Shown here piece after piece: positions 1 through 4,897 of a stretch of DNA of 7,801 bases (position 1 is its first letter; the number at the start of each line of letters is the position of its first letter). The DNA is from Candidatus Hydrogenedentota bacterium (GTDB taxonomy: Bacteria; Hydrogenedentota; Hydrogenedentia; Hydrogenedentales; GCA-2746185). Both the position numbers and the translations under genes were made by a program. The notes under the pieces were generated by a model. It did no database searches and was not told the DNA's origin. It saw only the letters and a program-made list of their open reading frames with translations. Location of the stretch: the NCBI GenBank assembly GCA_030123645.1, contig JASJYE010000102.1, forward strand, positions 1 through 7,801, in the 5' to 3' direction.

Positions 1-96
1 GGCTTCGAAGACACCCCCAAACGAGTTTGGCGGTGGCACCCGTTTTCGGACGACGGCCCGGTAGCAGCAAACGTATCAGTATAATCTTAAAATGCG
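1..96 (-). other. Region downstream of murB; possible start of a further gene (FtsQ-like?)
   Basis: These 96 bases follow the murB stop on the minus strand. One frame (codons from 94 down to the window edge) stays open and would read, from a TTG at 68-70, LLLPGRRPKTGATAKLVWGC. This short basic stretch followed by hydrophobic residues resembles the cytoplasmic tail before the membrane anchor of FtsQ, and ftsQ follows murB in many dcw clusters. The support is weak: there is no ATG or GTG at the head of the frame, no clear Shine-Dalgarno sequence (only AAGA at 85-88), and fewer than 25 codons are visible. The region could equally be non-coding. I see no terminator-like hairpin followed by a T-run in the murB direction, which fits transcription continuing past murB. 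Confidence 0.22.
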
Positions 97-975
97 CTAG
101 CGCGCGCCAAAGATCTTCACTTCCTCTTGAAGCTCAATGCCGAATTCCTCGCGCACACGGCGTTTGCAGAGCTCGATCAATTCGAGGATGTCAGCGCACG
201 TCGCGCCGCTGTCGTTCACGATGAAATTCGCGTGCATCTCGCTGATCACTGCACCGCCGTGACGCGTCCCTTTCAGGCCGCAAGATTCTATTAGCCTGCC
301 GGCGTGCTCGCCCTCGGGATTCTTAAATACGCTACCGCACGAGTTGCCCTGCGGCTGGGTCCGGCGCCGGCGTTCGATGTAGCGATCGTAAATGGCCTGC
401 TGGTCCTCCTCGGCCTTCTCGAAGCGAAACGACCCCGCCAGAATCAGCCCGCTCGGCGGACAAAAGCCCTGGTCCCGGTAGCTGTAAAGAGACGGCTCCA
501 TCTGGACGGTGCGAAGGCCCTCCTCCGTTAGGACGTCAACCGAGTCCATAAGCTCACAAATCGAGCCGTTCACCGTGCCGGCGTTCATATAAATCGCGCC
601 GCCGACCGTGCCCGGAATTCCCGTGAGCGCGCCCGTGCCTACGTAATTGTTCGCAATGATGACCTCGCGGACGAGCGTGTCGAGCACCACGCCCCCCTCA
701 ACGAAAAAGCGGCCGTCACCGAGCGCCTGCAGAGCCTTCAGCTCATTCGTGAAGATAACGATACCCGGAAAGCCCTCATCGGCGATGAGGACGTTCGAAC
801 CCCCGCCCAGCACGATCTTCGGCAGGTCCTGCGTGCACAACCATGCGAAGGCCTCCACGGCCTCGGCGCGAGTCCGCGGGAGTAACGCCAGCTTCGCCGG
901 CCCCCCGACCTTGTAAAGCGATGCCCCTGCGAGCGGAAAGTTCTCCACCGCAAAGTCAAACGGCAAATTCCCCAT
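97..975 (-). CDS. murB: UDP-N-acetylenolpyruvoylglucosamine reductase MurB
   Basis: MurB is a cytoplasmic FAD enzyme that uses NADPH to reduce UDP-GlcNAc-enolpyruvate to UDP-MurNAc, the second committed step of peptidoglycan precursor synthesis. The 292-residue product shows the whole family pattern: YKVGGPA (21-27), the FAD-binding GGGSN (57-61), GIPGTVGGAIYMNAG (119-133), YSYRD (164-168), SCGSVFKNP (212-220) with the proton-donating Ser215, GRLIESCGLKG (226-236), HANFIVN (248-254), and a C-terminal ELQEEVKIFG holding the catalytic Glu (about 285). Its length and the SCGS motif recall the shorter type II enzymes, such as that of Staphylococcus aureus. I chose the ATG at 973-975 because it leaves the usual short N-terminus before the first FAD-domain motif. 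The frame is open up to a TTG at 1036-1038, but those extra residues do not look like MurB. The Shine-Dalgarno sequence is weak (TTGGGG just upstream). The gene is divergent from the MtfA-like gene. Recognition is very secure; only the start is uncertain. Confidence 0.96.
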   Translation of the reverse strand: MGNLPFDFAVENFPLAGASLYKVGGPAKLALLPRTRAEAVEAFAWLCTQDLPKIVLGGGSNVLIADEGFPGIVIFTNELKALQALGDGRFFVEGGVVLDTLVREVIIANNYVGTGALTGIPGTVGGAIYMNAGTVNGSICELMDSVDVLTEEGLRTVQMEPSLYSYRDQGFCPPSGLILAGSFRFEKAEEDQQAIYDRYIERRRRTQPQGNSCGSVFKNPEGEHAGRLIESCGLKGTRHGGAVISEMHANFIVNDSGATCADILELIELCKRRVREEFGIELQEEVKIFGAR

Positions 976-1081
976 GCCCCAAGAATACCGCAAACGCGAG
1001 TCGAGTTCCCACTTCCACTGCATTGATGCGCACAACAAAATTCCTTATCGTATTTTCGGCGGACCTGGAGGCTACATACGC
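976..1081. promoter_or_regulatory. Divergent intergenic region between murB and the mtfA-like gene
   Basis: This 106-bp region separates the two divergent starts and must carry promoters for both genes unless murB is expressed some other way. For the plus-strand gene a plausible sigma-70-type pair is TTGATG (1023-1028), a 17-bp spacer, and TATCGT (1046-1051). Each hexamer matches the consensus at four of six positions. Transcription would start near 1058, just ahead of the Shine-Dalgarno sequence at 1067-1071. I could not find a convincing murB promoter: the TATTCT box next to its ATG would give an almost leaderless transcript and lacks a good -35 element. Confidence 0.4.
1067..1071 (+). promoter_or_regulatory. 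Shine-Dalgarno sequence that decides the MtfA-like start
   Basis: GGAGG lies 10 nt upstream of the ATG at 1082. The same frame has an earlier ATG at 974, which overlaps the murB start codon on the opposite strand. The 36 residues between the two do not resemble the family, and only the 1082 start has this strong ribosome binding site. Confidence 0.7.
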
Positions 1082-1861
1082 ATGTTTAATTGGCTTGAAC
1101 GAAGGAGACGGAGACATCTTCGCCGAACGCCGTTCCCTGCGCAGTGGCTGACCTATGTACTGGAAAATGTGCCGTACTTTTCCGTGTTACCTCCGGAGGA
1201 CCGGGAAGAGTTGCTCGGGCATGTTCGAGTGCTGCTTGACGAGAAGCATTTCGAGGGTTGCCGGGGTTTCGACATCACGGACGAAGTCCGCGTGACGATT
1301 GCGGGGCACGCGGCTTGCCTGCTGCTCCACCGGGTCGCGGACTATTTCCCCAAGCTGAGGACCATCCTCGTCTATCCCAGCCTCTTCCTGGTCGAGGACC
1401 ACTATCCGGATGAGGACGGAATCGTTTCTACCGGTGCGGACGAGCATGCCGGTCAATCCTGGGACCTCGGCGCGGTTGTCCTGGCGTGGGACGAGGTGGC
1501 GCGAAGCTCGAATCCCTCCCGCGAGGGCTACAACGTGGTTTTGCATGAATTCGCCCATCAACTCGACCTCGCGGACCATTTCGCCGATGGAACTCCGTCT
1601 TTGCGCGATGAAGCCCATTATGAACGATGGATCGAGGTCTTTAAGGCCGGCTATGACGACCTGATTCGCGATGTCCGCCGCGGACGGCGCACCGTGATCG
1701 ACGAGTACGGCGCGACCAGTGAAGCCGAATTCTTTGCGGTGGCGACGGAGGCCTTTTTCGAGACTCCCCTGAGGCTCCGGCGAAAACACCCTGATCTGTA
1801 TGGAGAACTGAGCGCCTATTTTCGCCAGGATCCCGCTGATTTAGTTGAAAAGCACCGATAA
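1082..1861 (+). CDS. mtfA: MtfA-family zinc-dependent metallopeptidase
   Basis: The 259-residue product matches the MtfA (formerly YeeI) family in length and motifs. In Escherichia coli MtfA is a cytoplasmic zinc peptidase that binds the glucose repressor Mlc and so relieves repression of ptsG. The zinc-binding, catalytic HEFAH lies at 155-159 (ligands His155 and His159, general base Glu156), and the third ligand is probably Glu216 in AEFFAVATEAFFE. Other family features are the basic N-terminus MFNWLERRRRRHLRR, SVLPPEDREELLGHV, FEGCRGFDITDEVRVTIAGHAACLL (about 57-81), SWDLGAVVLAWDEV (126-139), and the C-terminal LYGELSAYFRQDP. All metal ligands are present, so the enzyme is probably active. 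There is no signal peptide. No pts or mlc gene is visible nearby, so the E. coli role should not be transferred to this organism. The gene appears monocistronic: 99 bp separate it from the next start, which has its own promoter signals. Family assignment is strong; the substrate is unknown. Confidence 0.92.
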   Translation: MFNWLERRRRRHLRRTPFPAQWLTYVLENVPYFSVLPPEDREELLGHVRVLLDEKHFEGCRGFDITDEVRVTIAGHAACLLLHRVADYFPKLRTILVYPSLFLVEDHYPDEDGIVSTGADEHAGQSWDLGAVVLAWDEVARSSNPSREGYNVVLHEFAHQLDLADHFADGTPSLRDEAHYERWIEVFKAGYDDLIRDVRRGRRTVIDEYGATSEAEFFAVATEAFFETPLRLRRKHPDLYGELSAYFRQDPADLVEKHR

Positions 1862-1904
1862 TCCGCTTCAAATCGAATCGCCATGCCATGTCGCTCTCAT
1901 CGAC

Positions 1905-1933
1905 TTGCCTCCCATGCTCTAATTTGGTACACT
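1905..1933 (+). promoter_or_regulatory. Possible sigma-70-type promoter for the response regulator
   Basis: TTGCCT (1905-1910) and TACACT (1928-1933) are separated by 17 bp, and each matches the consensus at four of six positions. Transcription would begin about 1940, leaving the strong Shine-Dalgarno sequence at 1944-1950 inside the message. The match is modest and could be chance. It overlaps a -24/-12-like element on the same strand. Confidence 0.3.
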
Positions 1934-1941
1934 TACTGCAT
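1924..1941 (+). promoter_or_regulatory. Sigma-54 (-24/-12) promoter-like element before the activator gene
   Basis: TTGGTACACTTACTGCAT carries the invariant GG (1926-1927) and GC (1938-1939) with exactly 10 nt between them, plus the flanking T, the AC of the -24 box, and TGCA at -12. This is close to the TGGCACG-N4-TTGCW consensus. It sits immediately upstream of a gene for a sigma-54-dependent activator, which would suggest autoregulation. However, the implied start site near 1951 lies just downstream of the Shine-Dalgarno sequence (1944-1950), so a transcript from here would lack it. It may be real with an unusual arrangement, a sigma-54 docking site that interferes with another promoter, or chance. 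Confidence 0.4.
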
Positions 1942-1943
1942 AT

Positions 1944-1950
1944 AAGGAGG
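1944..1950 (+). promoter_or_regulatory. Strong Shine-Dalgarno sequence of the response regulator
   Basis: AAGGAGG lies 10 nt upstream of the ATG at 1961. A closer ATG at 1953 is in another frame and reaches a stop after a few codons, so 1961 is the start. Confidence 0.8.
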
Positions 1951-1960
1951 ATATGCTTCA

Positions 1961-3355
1961 ATGCAGAGCATAGAGTCAGTCGGACCCGCGAGTGTCCTAA
2001 TTGCAAGCGCTGATAGTGATTTTGCCGATGGTCTCGACCATTTTCTGAGCGCTGCGGGCCTGTCTGTGGAGCGCTGTCATGACCCGAAGGGCGTGCTCCG
2101 GCTCGTCAGCCGGCGGGATTTCGAGGTCACCGTGCTGGATCTGGAACTTTGCGATGGTTCGGATCTGGATTTGGTTGCATTCATCCAGAGCCAGAGTTCC
2201 GATTCGCAGGTCGTGCTTCTTTTCGAGATCGCGGACATCGATAAGGCTCTCGAAGGCGTGCGCCGCGGTGCGTATTTCTACCTGCCGAAGAGTTGCCAGC
2301 CCTCGGACGTCGCGCACGTCGTCCACAACGCCCTTCGCGACATCGGTCTTCGGGCCGCAGTGCAGGTGCACGAGCGCGAGGTCTTCGAGGAGCTGATCGG
2401 GGATACCCCCGCGATGCGGCGCGTGGTTGAGCTGATCCAAAAAGTCGCGCCCACGGTCAGCACCGTTCTCCTGCTCGGCGAAAGCGGAACCGGCAAGGAA
2501 GTAGTTGCCAATATGATTCACCGCCTGAGCGGCCGCCGCGATCAACCCTTTATCGCGATCAATTGCGCTGCACTGCCCGAACAGATTTTGGAGAGCGAAC
2601 TGTTCGGGCATGTAAAAGGGGCCTTTACAGGGGCGGATTCGGACAAGGTGGGGCTTTTCGAGGAGGCCGACGGCGGAACGATCTTTCTCGATGAGATAGG
2701 CGATATGTCCCTGGTGTCACAGGCCAAACTGCTTCGCGTACTCCAGAGCGGCGAGATTCGCAGGGTCGGCGATTCAATCGCAGGCCACGTGGATGTGCGC
2801 ATCTTAGCCGCAACGAACCGCGATCTGTGGGAGGACGTGCATGAGAAGCGATTTCGCGAGGACGTATACTTTCGCCTCAATGTCGTGCAAATCGTCATCC
2901 CCCCGCTGCGCGAGCGACCCGAAGCGATAGCACCTCTGACCAAGGAATTCTTGAAACAGTACAACGCGAAGTATGGCAAATCGGTGCACGACATCGATGA
3001 GCAAGCCTGGGGCCTTCTTCAAAATTACGCCTATCCCGGCAATGTTCGCGAATTGGAGAGTACGATCGCGCACGCCGTAATTCTCGCCGATGGCGACACG
3101 GTACGCGTACGGGACTTGCCCGACCAACTTCGCTTTGGAGAGGGGGCCCGGCCACGCCTCCCCCACTTGGACCAGAGCGCCATCCCGACCCTTCAAGAGA
3201 TGGAAAAGCAGCTGATCGAGCGCGCGCTCGAGCGCCTCAACGGCAACCAGACCGAAGTCGCCAAGAACCTCGGCATCTCTCGCTCGACCCTCTGGCGAAA
3301 AATGAAGGAATATAACGTCGCCAAATCCACCGAGATGCAGGATGCCACAACCTAG
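1961..3355 (+). CDS. Sigma-54-dependent response regulator, NtrC family, with atypical receiver
   Basis: This 464-residue bacterial enhancer-binding protein remodels sigma-54 RNA polymerase using ATP. It has three domains: a receiver (about 11-128), an AAA+ domain (about 145-380) and a Fis-type helix-turn-helix (about 411-452). The AAA+ module is complete: Walker A GESGTGKE (173-180), the sigma-54-contacting GAFTGA loop (220-225), Walker B GGTIFLDEIG (238-247), sensor I in AATNRDL, FREDVYFRLN (298-307) with arginine fingers Arg299 and Arg305, and YPGNVREL (358-365) as sensor II. The C-terminus has NQTEVAKNLGISRSTLWRKM. In the receiver, Asp60 (phosphoacceptor position) and Lys110 remain, but the paired acidic residues that bind Mg2+ are replaced by Ser16-Ala17, the switch Thr/Ser is Phe88, and the proline after the Lys is Ser111. 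Phosphorylation may therefore be weak or absent. No histidine kinase is nearby, so it is an orphan here. Its DNA targets cannot be named from sequence. Family assignment is very secure. Confidence 0.96.
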   Translation: MQSIESVGPASVLIASADSDFADGLDHFLSAAGLSVERCHDPKGVLRLVSRRDFEVTVLDLELCDGSDLDLVAFIQSQSSDSQVVLLFEIADIDKALEGVRRGAYFYLPKSCQPSDVAHVVHNALRDIGLRAAVQVHEREVFEELIGDTPAMRRVVELIQKVAPTVSTVLLLGESGTGKEVVANMIHRLSGRRDQPFIAINCAALPEQILESELFGHVKGAFTGADSDKVGLFEEADGGTIFLDEIGDMSLVSQAKLLRVLQSGEIRRVGDSIAGHVDVRILAATNRDLWEDVHEKRFREDVYFRLNVVQIVIPPLRERPEAIAPLTKEFLKQYNAKYGKSVHDIDEQAWGLLQNYAYPGNVRELESTIAHAVILADGDTVRVRDLPDQLRFGEGARPRLPHLDQSAIPTLQEMEKQLIERALERLNGNQTEVAKNLGISRSTLWRKMKEYNVAKSTEMQDATT

Positions 3356-3379
3356 CTGCTCCGGCCCCTCCTGGAAGCA

Positions 3380-3406
3380 AATTTTGGCCCGTTTGGGCCC
3401 AAAATT
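3380..3406. repeat. Imperfect palindrome / hairpin after the response regulator
   Basis: The left arm AATTTTGG (3380-3387) pairs with CCAAAATT (3399-3406). Inside it CCC (3388-3390) pairs with GGG (3395-3397) around a GTTT loop, leaving C3398 as a one-base bulge. This gives an 11-bp stem starting 24 bp after the upstream stop codon. No T-run follows on either strand, so it is not a textbook intrinsic terminator. It could be an operator, an mRNA 3'-end stabiliser, or a terminator of non-standard form. A third TTGGCCC copy follows at 3405-3411. Confidence 0.55.
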
Positions 3407-3522
3407 GGCCCCTACTGCGAGAATGTACAAAATTATGCAATTTCGCTGGCCGGACGGTGTGGGCCAACTGCCTGTAAAAAAGCCATTTGAGGCCTCCAGC
3501 CCACCAAAAACAGCCGAAAACA

Positions 3523-3531
3523 TGGTAGAAT
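3523..3531 (+). promoter_or_regulatory. Extended -10 promoter for the HDOD gene
   Basis: TGGTAGAAT consists of an extended TGN motif followed by TAGAAT, which matches TATAAT at five of six positions. No good -35 hexamer lies at 16-18 bp, as is common for extended -10 promoters. Transcription would start near 3538, giving a leader of about 34 nt that contains the ribosome binding site. Confidence 0.42.
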
Positions 3532-3558
3532 GTAGCAGTAATGGGCTACATTCAGCTC

Positions 3559-3565
3559 GGGGGAG
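3559..3565 (+). promoter_or_regulatory. Ribosome binding site of the HDOD gene
   Basis: GGGGGAG lies 6 nt before the ATG at 3572 and supports that start. Confidence 0.65.
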
Positions 3566-3571
3566 TACATC

Positions 3572-4897
3572 ATGGGGCTTGAAGTAAAGGTTGAACGAGA
3601 CCGTATCGCCGATATGTTGGCCGAGGCCGGCCTCGTGGCCGCCGAGGATCTCAAGGAAGCGCTGTCGGAGCATCGGAGGTCCGGCGAGCCGGTCGTAAAC
3701 ATCTTGATTTCTCAGGGGGCGCTCGATTCCCGCGCTTTCGTGAGTTTTCTCGCCGAATCCGACCAATTTGAGAGTCCTGAACTCCAGATATTCGATATCG
3801 CACCCGAGATTATCGAACTCGTGCCGAAAAAACTCGCTCTGATGAACGAATTGGTGCCGATCTGCCGCCGAGGCAGCGAACTCACGCTCGCGACGATCCA
3901 GCTCCCTGATATCGCCGTCATAAAAGCGCTTGAAGAACGTACGGGCCTCACCGTAAAGCCGTTGGTTTGCTCGGCCGAGGACGTGCGTTCGAGTCTCGAG
4001 CGGCATTACGAAAACGAGAGCGCCGCCACCGGCAACGTCAGTACGCTTGAGGCCCCCATAAAACTGACCAGTGTGGCGACGCTAATACACCAGATAGATT
4101 CGCTTCCGGCTCTGCCGGGCACCATACACAAAGTGCGTGAAATACTTCACGACATGGACGCCTCATCCGCGGACGCGGGCGACATAATCGCGCAGGACCC
4201 GGCGATTGCAGCCAAGGTGCTCAAGGTCGCCAACAGCGCGGCGTATGGCTTCAGCCATCAAGTCGACGGTCTACAACTCGCCGTCTCGCTCCTTGGACTC
4301 GTCGAAACCTATTCCGTCGTCATTTCCTCGGCCGTGCTCGACATCTTCGATCGTTCACGGACCTTCGATTATGTGGCCTTCTGGCTCCAGTCCACGGCCT
4401 GCGCAGGCTTGGCGAAGGCCCTCATGCCCCTCATCAATCAAAAAAGCCGATCCGGAGTGTTCACGGCGGGGCTGCTGCACGACATTGGCCGCGTTGCGCT
4501 CGTGCAGGTCGCACCGCGGCAATATAAAACCGTGAAAGCGGGGCTTGTGGGAGCGCAGCTCATCGCGGAGGAGGAGCGCGTGCTGGGATTCTCACACACA
4601 GAGGCCGGTGCCCAGCTCGCGCGTCTTTGGGACCTTCCCGTCGAGCTTGCCGAGTGCATCCGGTTTCATCATACGCCGCATTATGCGAGCGACGAGCACC
4701 GCCTGATAGTCTCAGTGATCAACGTCGCCGAAGTCGCGGCGCGTGCGCACAGTGAAGATGCCGGATCCGACGGAATCGATTTCACCGAGTGCGCTGAGAG
4801 TATCGAGTTTCTCAATATCAGCGAGGATCAGGTAATCGAGGTCTTCAACTCCGTGCCGAAACCCAGCGCATCCGACTCGCTTTGGGTGCCCCGCTAA
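3572..4897 (+). CDS. Signalling protein with MshEN-like and HDOD domains
   Basis: The 441-residue product has two recognisable parts. Residues about 11-147 resemble the MshEN / type II secretion GspE N-terminal fold: RIADMLAEAGLVAAEDLKEAL, then FDIAPEIIELVPKKLA, LTLATIQLPD and a TGLTVKPLVCSAEDV end. In several proteins this domain binds cyclic di-GMP, but here the RLG motif of the first half reads RIA (11-13) and that of the second half is lost, so binding is doubtful. Residues about 171-375 form an HDOD domain: IDSLPALPGT (175-184), DPAIAAKVLKVANSAAYG (209-226), GLLHDIGRVAL (300-310), and later HH (366-367). The usual first metal His is Gln273 and the usual final Asp is Glu387, so phosphohydrolase activity is unlikely, as is common for HDOD output domains. 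No signal peptide or membrane segment is visible. The protein probably acts in cytoplasmic signalling; its partner is unknown. It follows the sigma-54 regulator on the same strand, with its own promoter candidate. Confidence 0.9.
   Translation: MGLEVKVERDRIADMLAEAGLVAAEDLKEALSEHRRSGEPVVNILISQGALDSRAFVSFLAESDQFESPELQIFDIAPEIIELVPKKLALMNELVPICRRGSELTLATIQLPDIAVIKALEERTGLTVKPLVCSAEDVRSSLERHYENESAATGNVSTLEAPIKLTSVATLIHQIDSLPALPGTIHKVREILHDMDASSADAGDIIAQDPAIAAKVLKVANSAAYGFSHQVDGLQLAVSLLGLVETYSVVISSAVLDIFDRSRTFDYVAFWLQSTACAGLAKALMPLINQKSRSGVFTAGLLHDIGRVALVQVAPRQYKTVKAGLVGAQLIAEEERVLGFSHTEAGAQLARLWDLPVELAECIRFHHTPHYASDEHRLIVSVINVAEVAARAHSEDAGSDGIDFTECAESIEFLNISEDQVIEVFNSVPKPSASDSLWVPR

Larger units (their letters stand above)
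3356..3571. other. 216-bp intergenic region between the regulator and HDOD genes
   Basis: This stretch contains no supported gene. It holds an imperfect palindrome at 3380-3406, a run of six A at 3475-3480, an extended -10 box near 3523-3531, and the Shine-Dalgarno sequence of the next gene at 3559-3565. I found no hairpin followed by a T-run that would end transcription of the regulator gene, so some read-through into the HDOD gene is possible despite the gap. Confidence 0.6.

Noticed and set aside
976..1038. N-terminal extension of MurB to a TTG at 1036-1038
   Set aside because: AAGGA lies only 3 nt before the TTG, and the added residues do not fit MurB, which normally begins close to the first FAD-domain motif.
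974..1081. Upstream ATG extending the MtfA-like protein by 36 residues
   Set aside because: The extension overlaps the murB start codon, does not resemble the family, and lacks a good Shine-Dalgarno sequence, while the ATG at 1082 has GGAGG 10 nt upstream.
3396..3410. GG-N10-GC within the palindrome as a sigma-54 promoter
   Set aside because: It lacks the T before GG, the TT before GC and the A/T after it, and it arises naturally from the GGGCCC-type repeat.
3542..3557. GG-N10-GC pattern before the HDOD gene resembling a sigma-54 promoter
   Set aside because: Only the GG and GC cores match; the rest of the -24 and -12 boxes are wrong, and the implied start would exclude the ribosome binding site. 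A second near-match at 3525-3536 has the wrong spacing (9 nt).
2804..4006. 400-codon open frame on the minus strand across the regulator and HDOD genes
   Set aside because: It runs opposite two well-recognised genes, crosses their intergenic region, and its translation shows no family motif. It is a by-product of GC-rich codon use on the plus strand.
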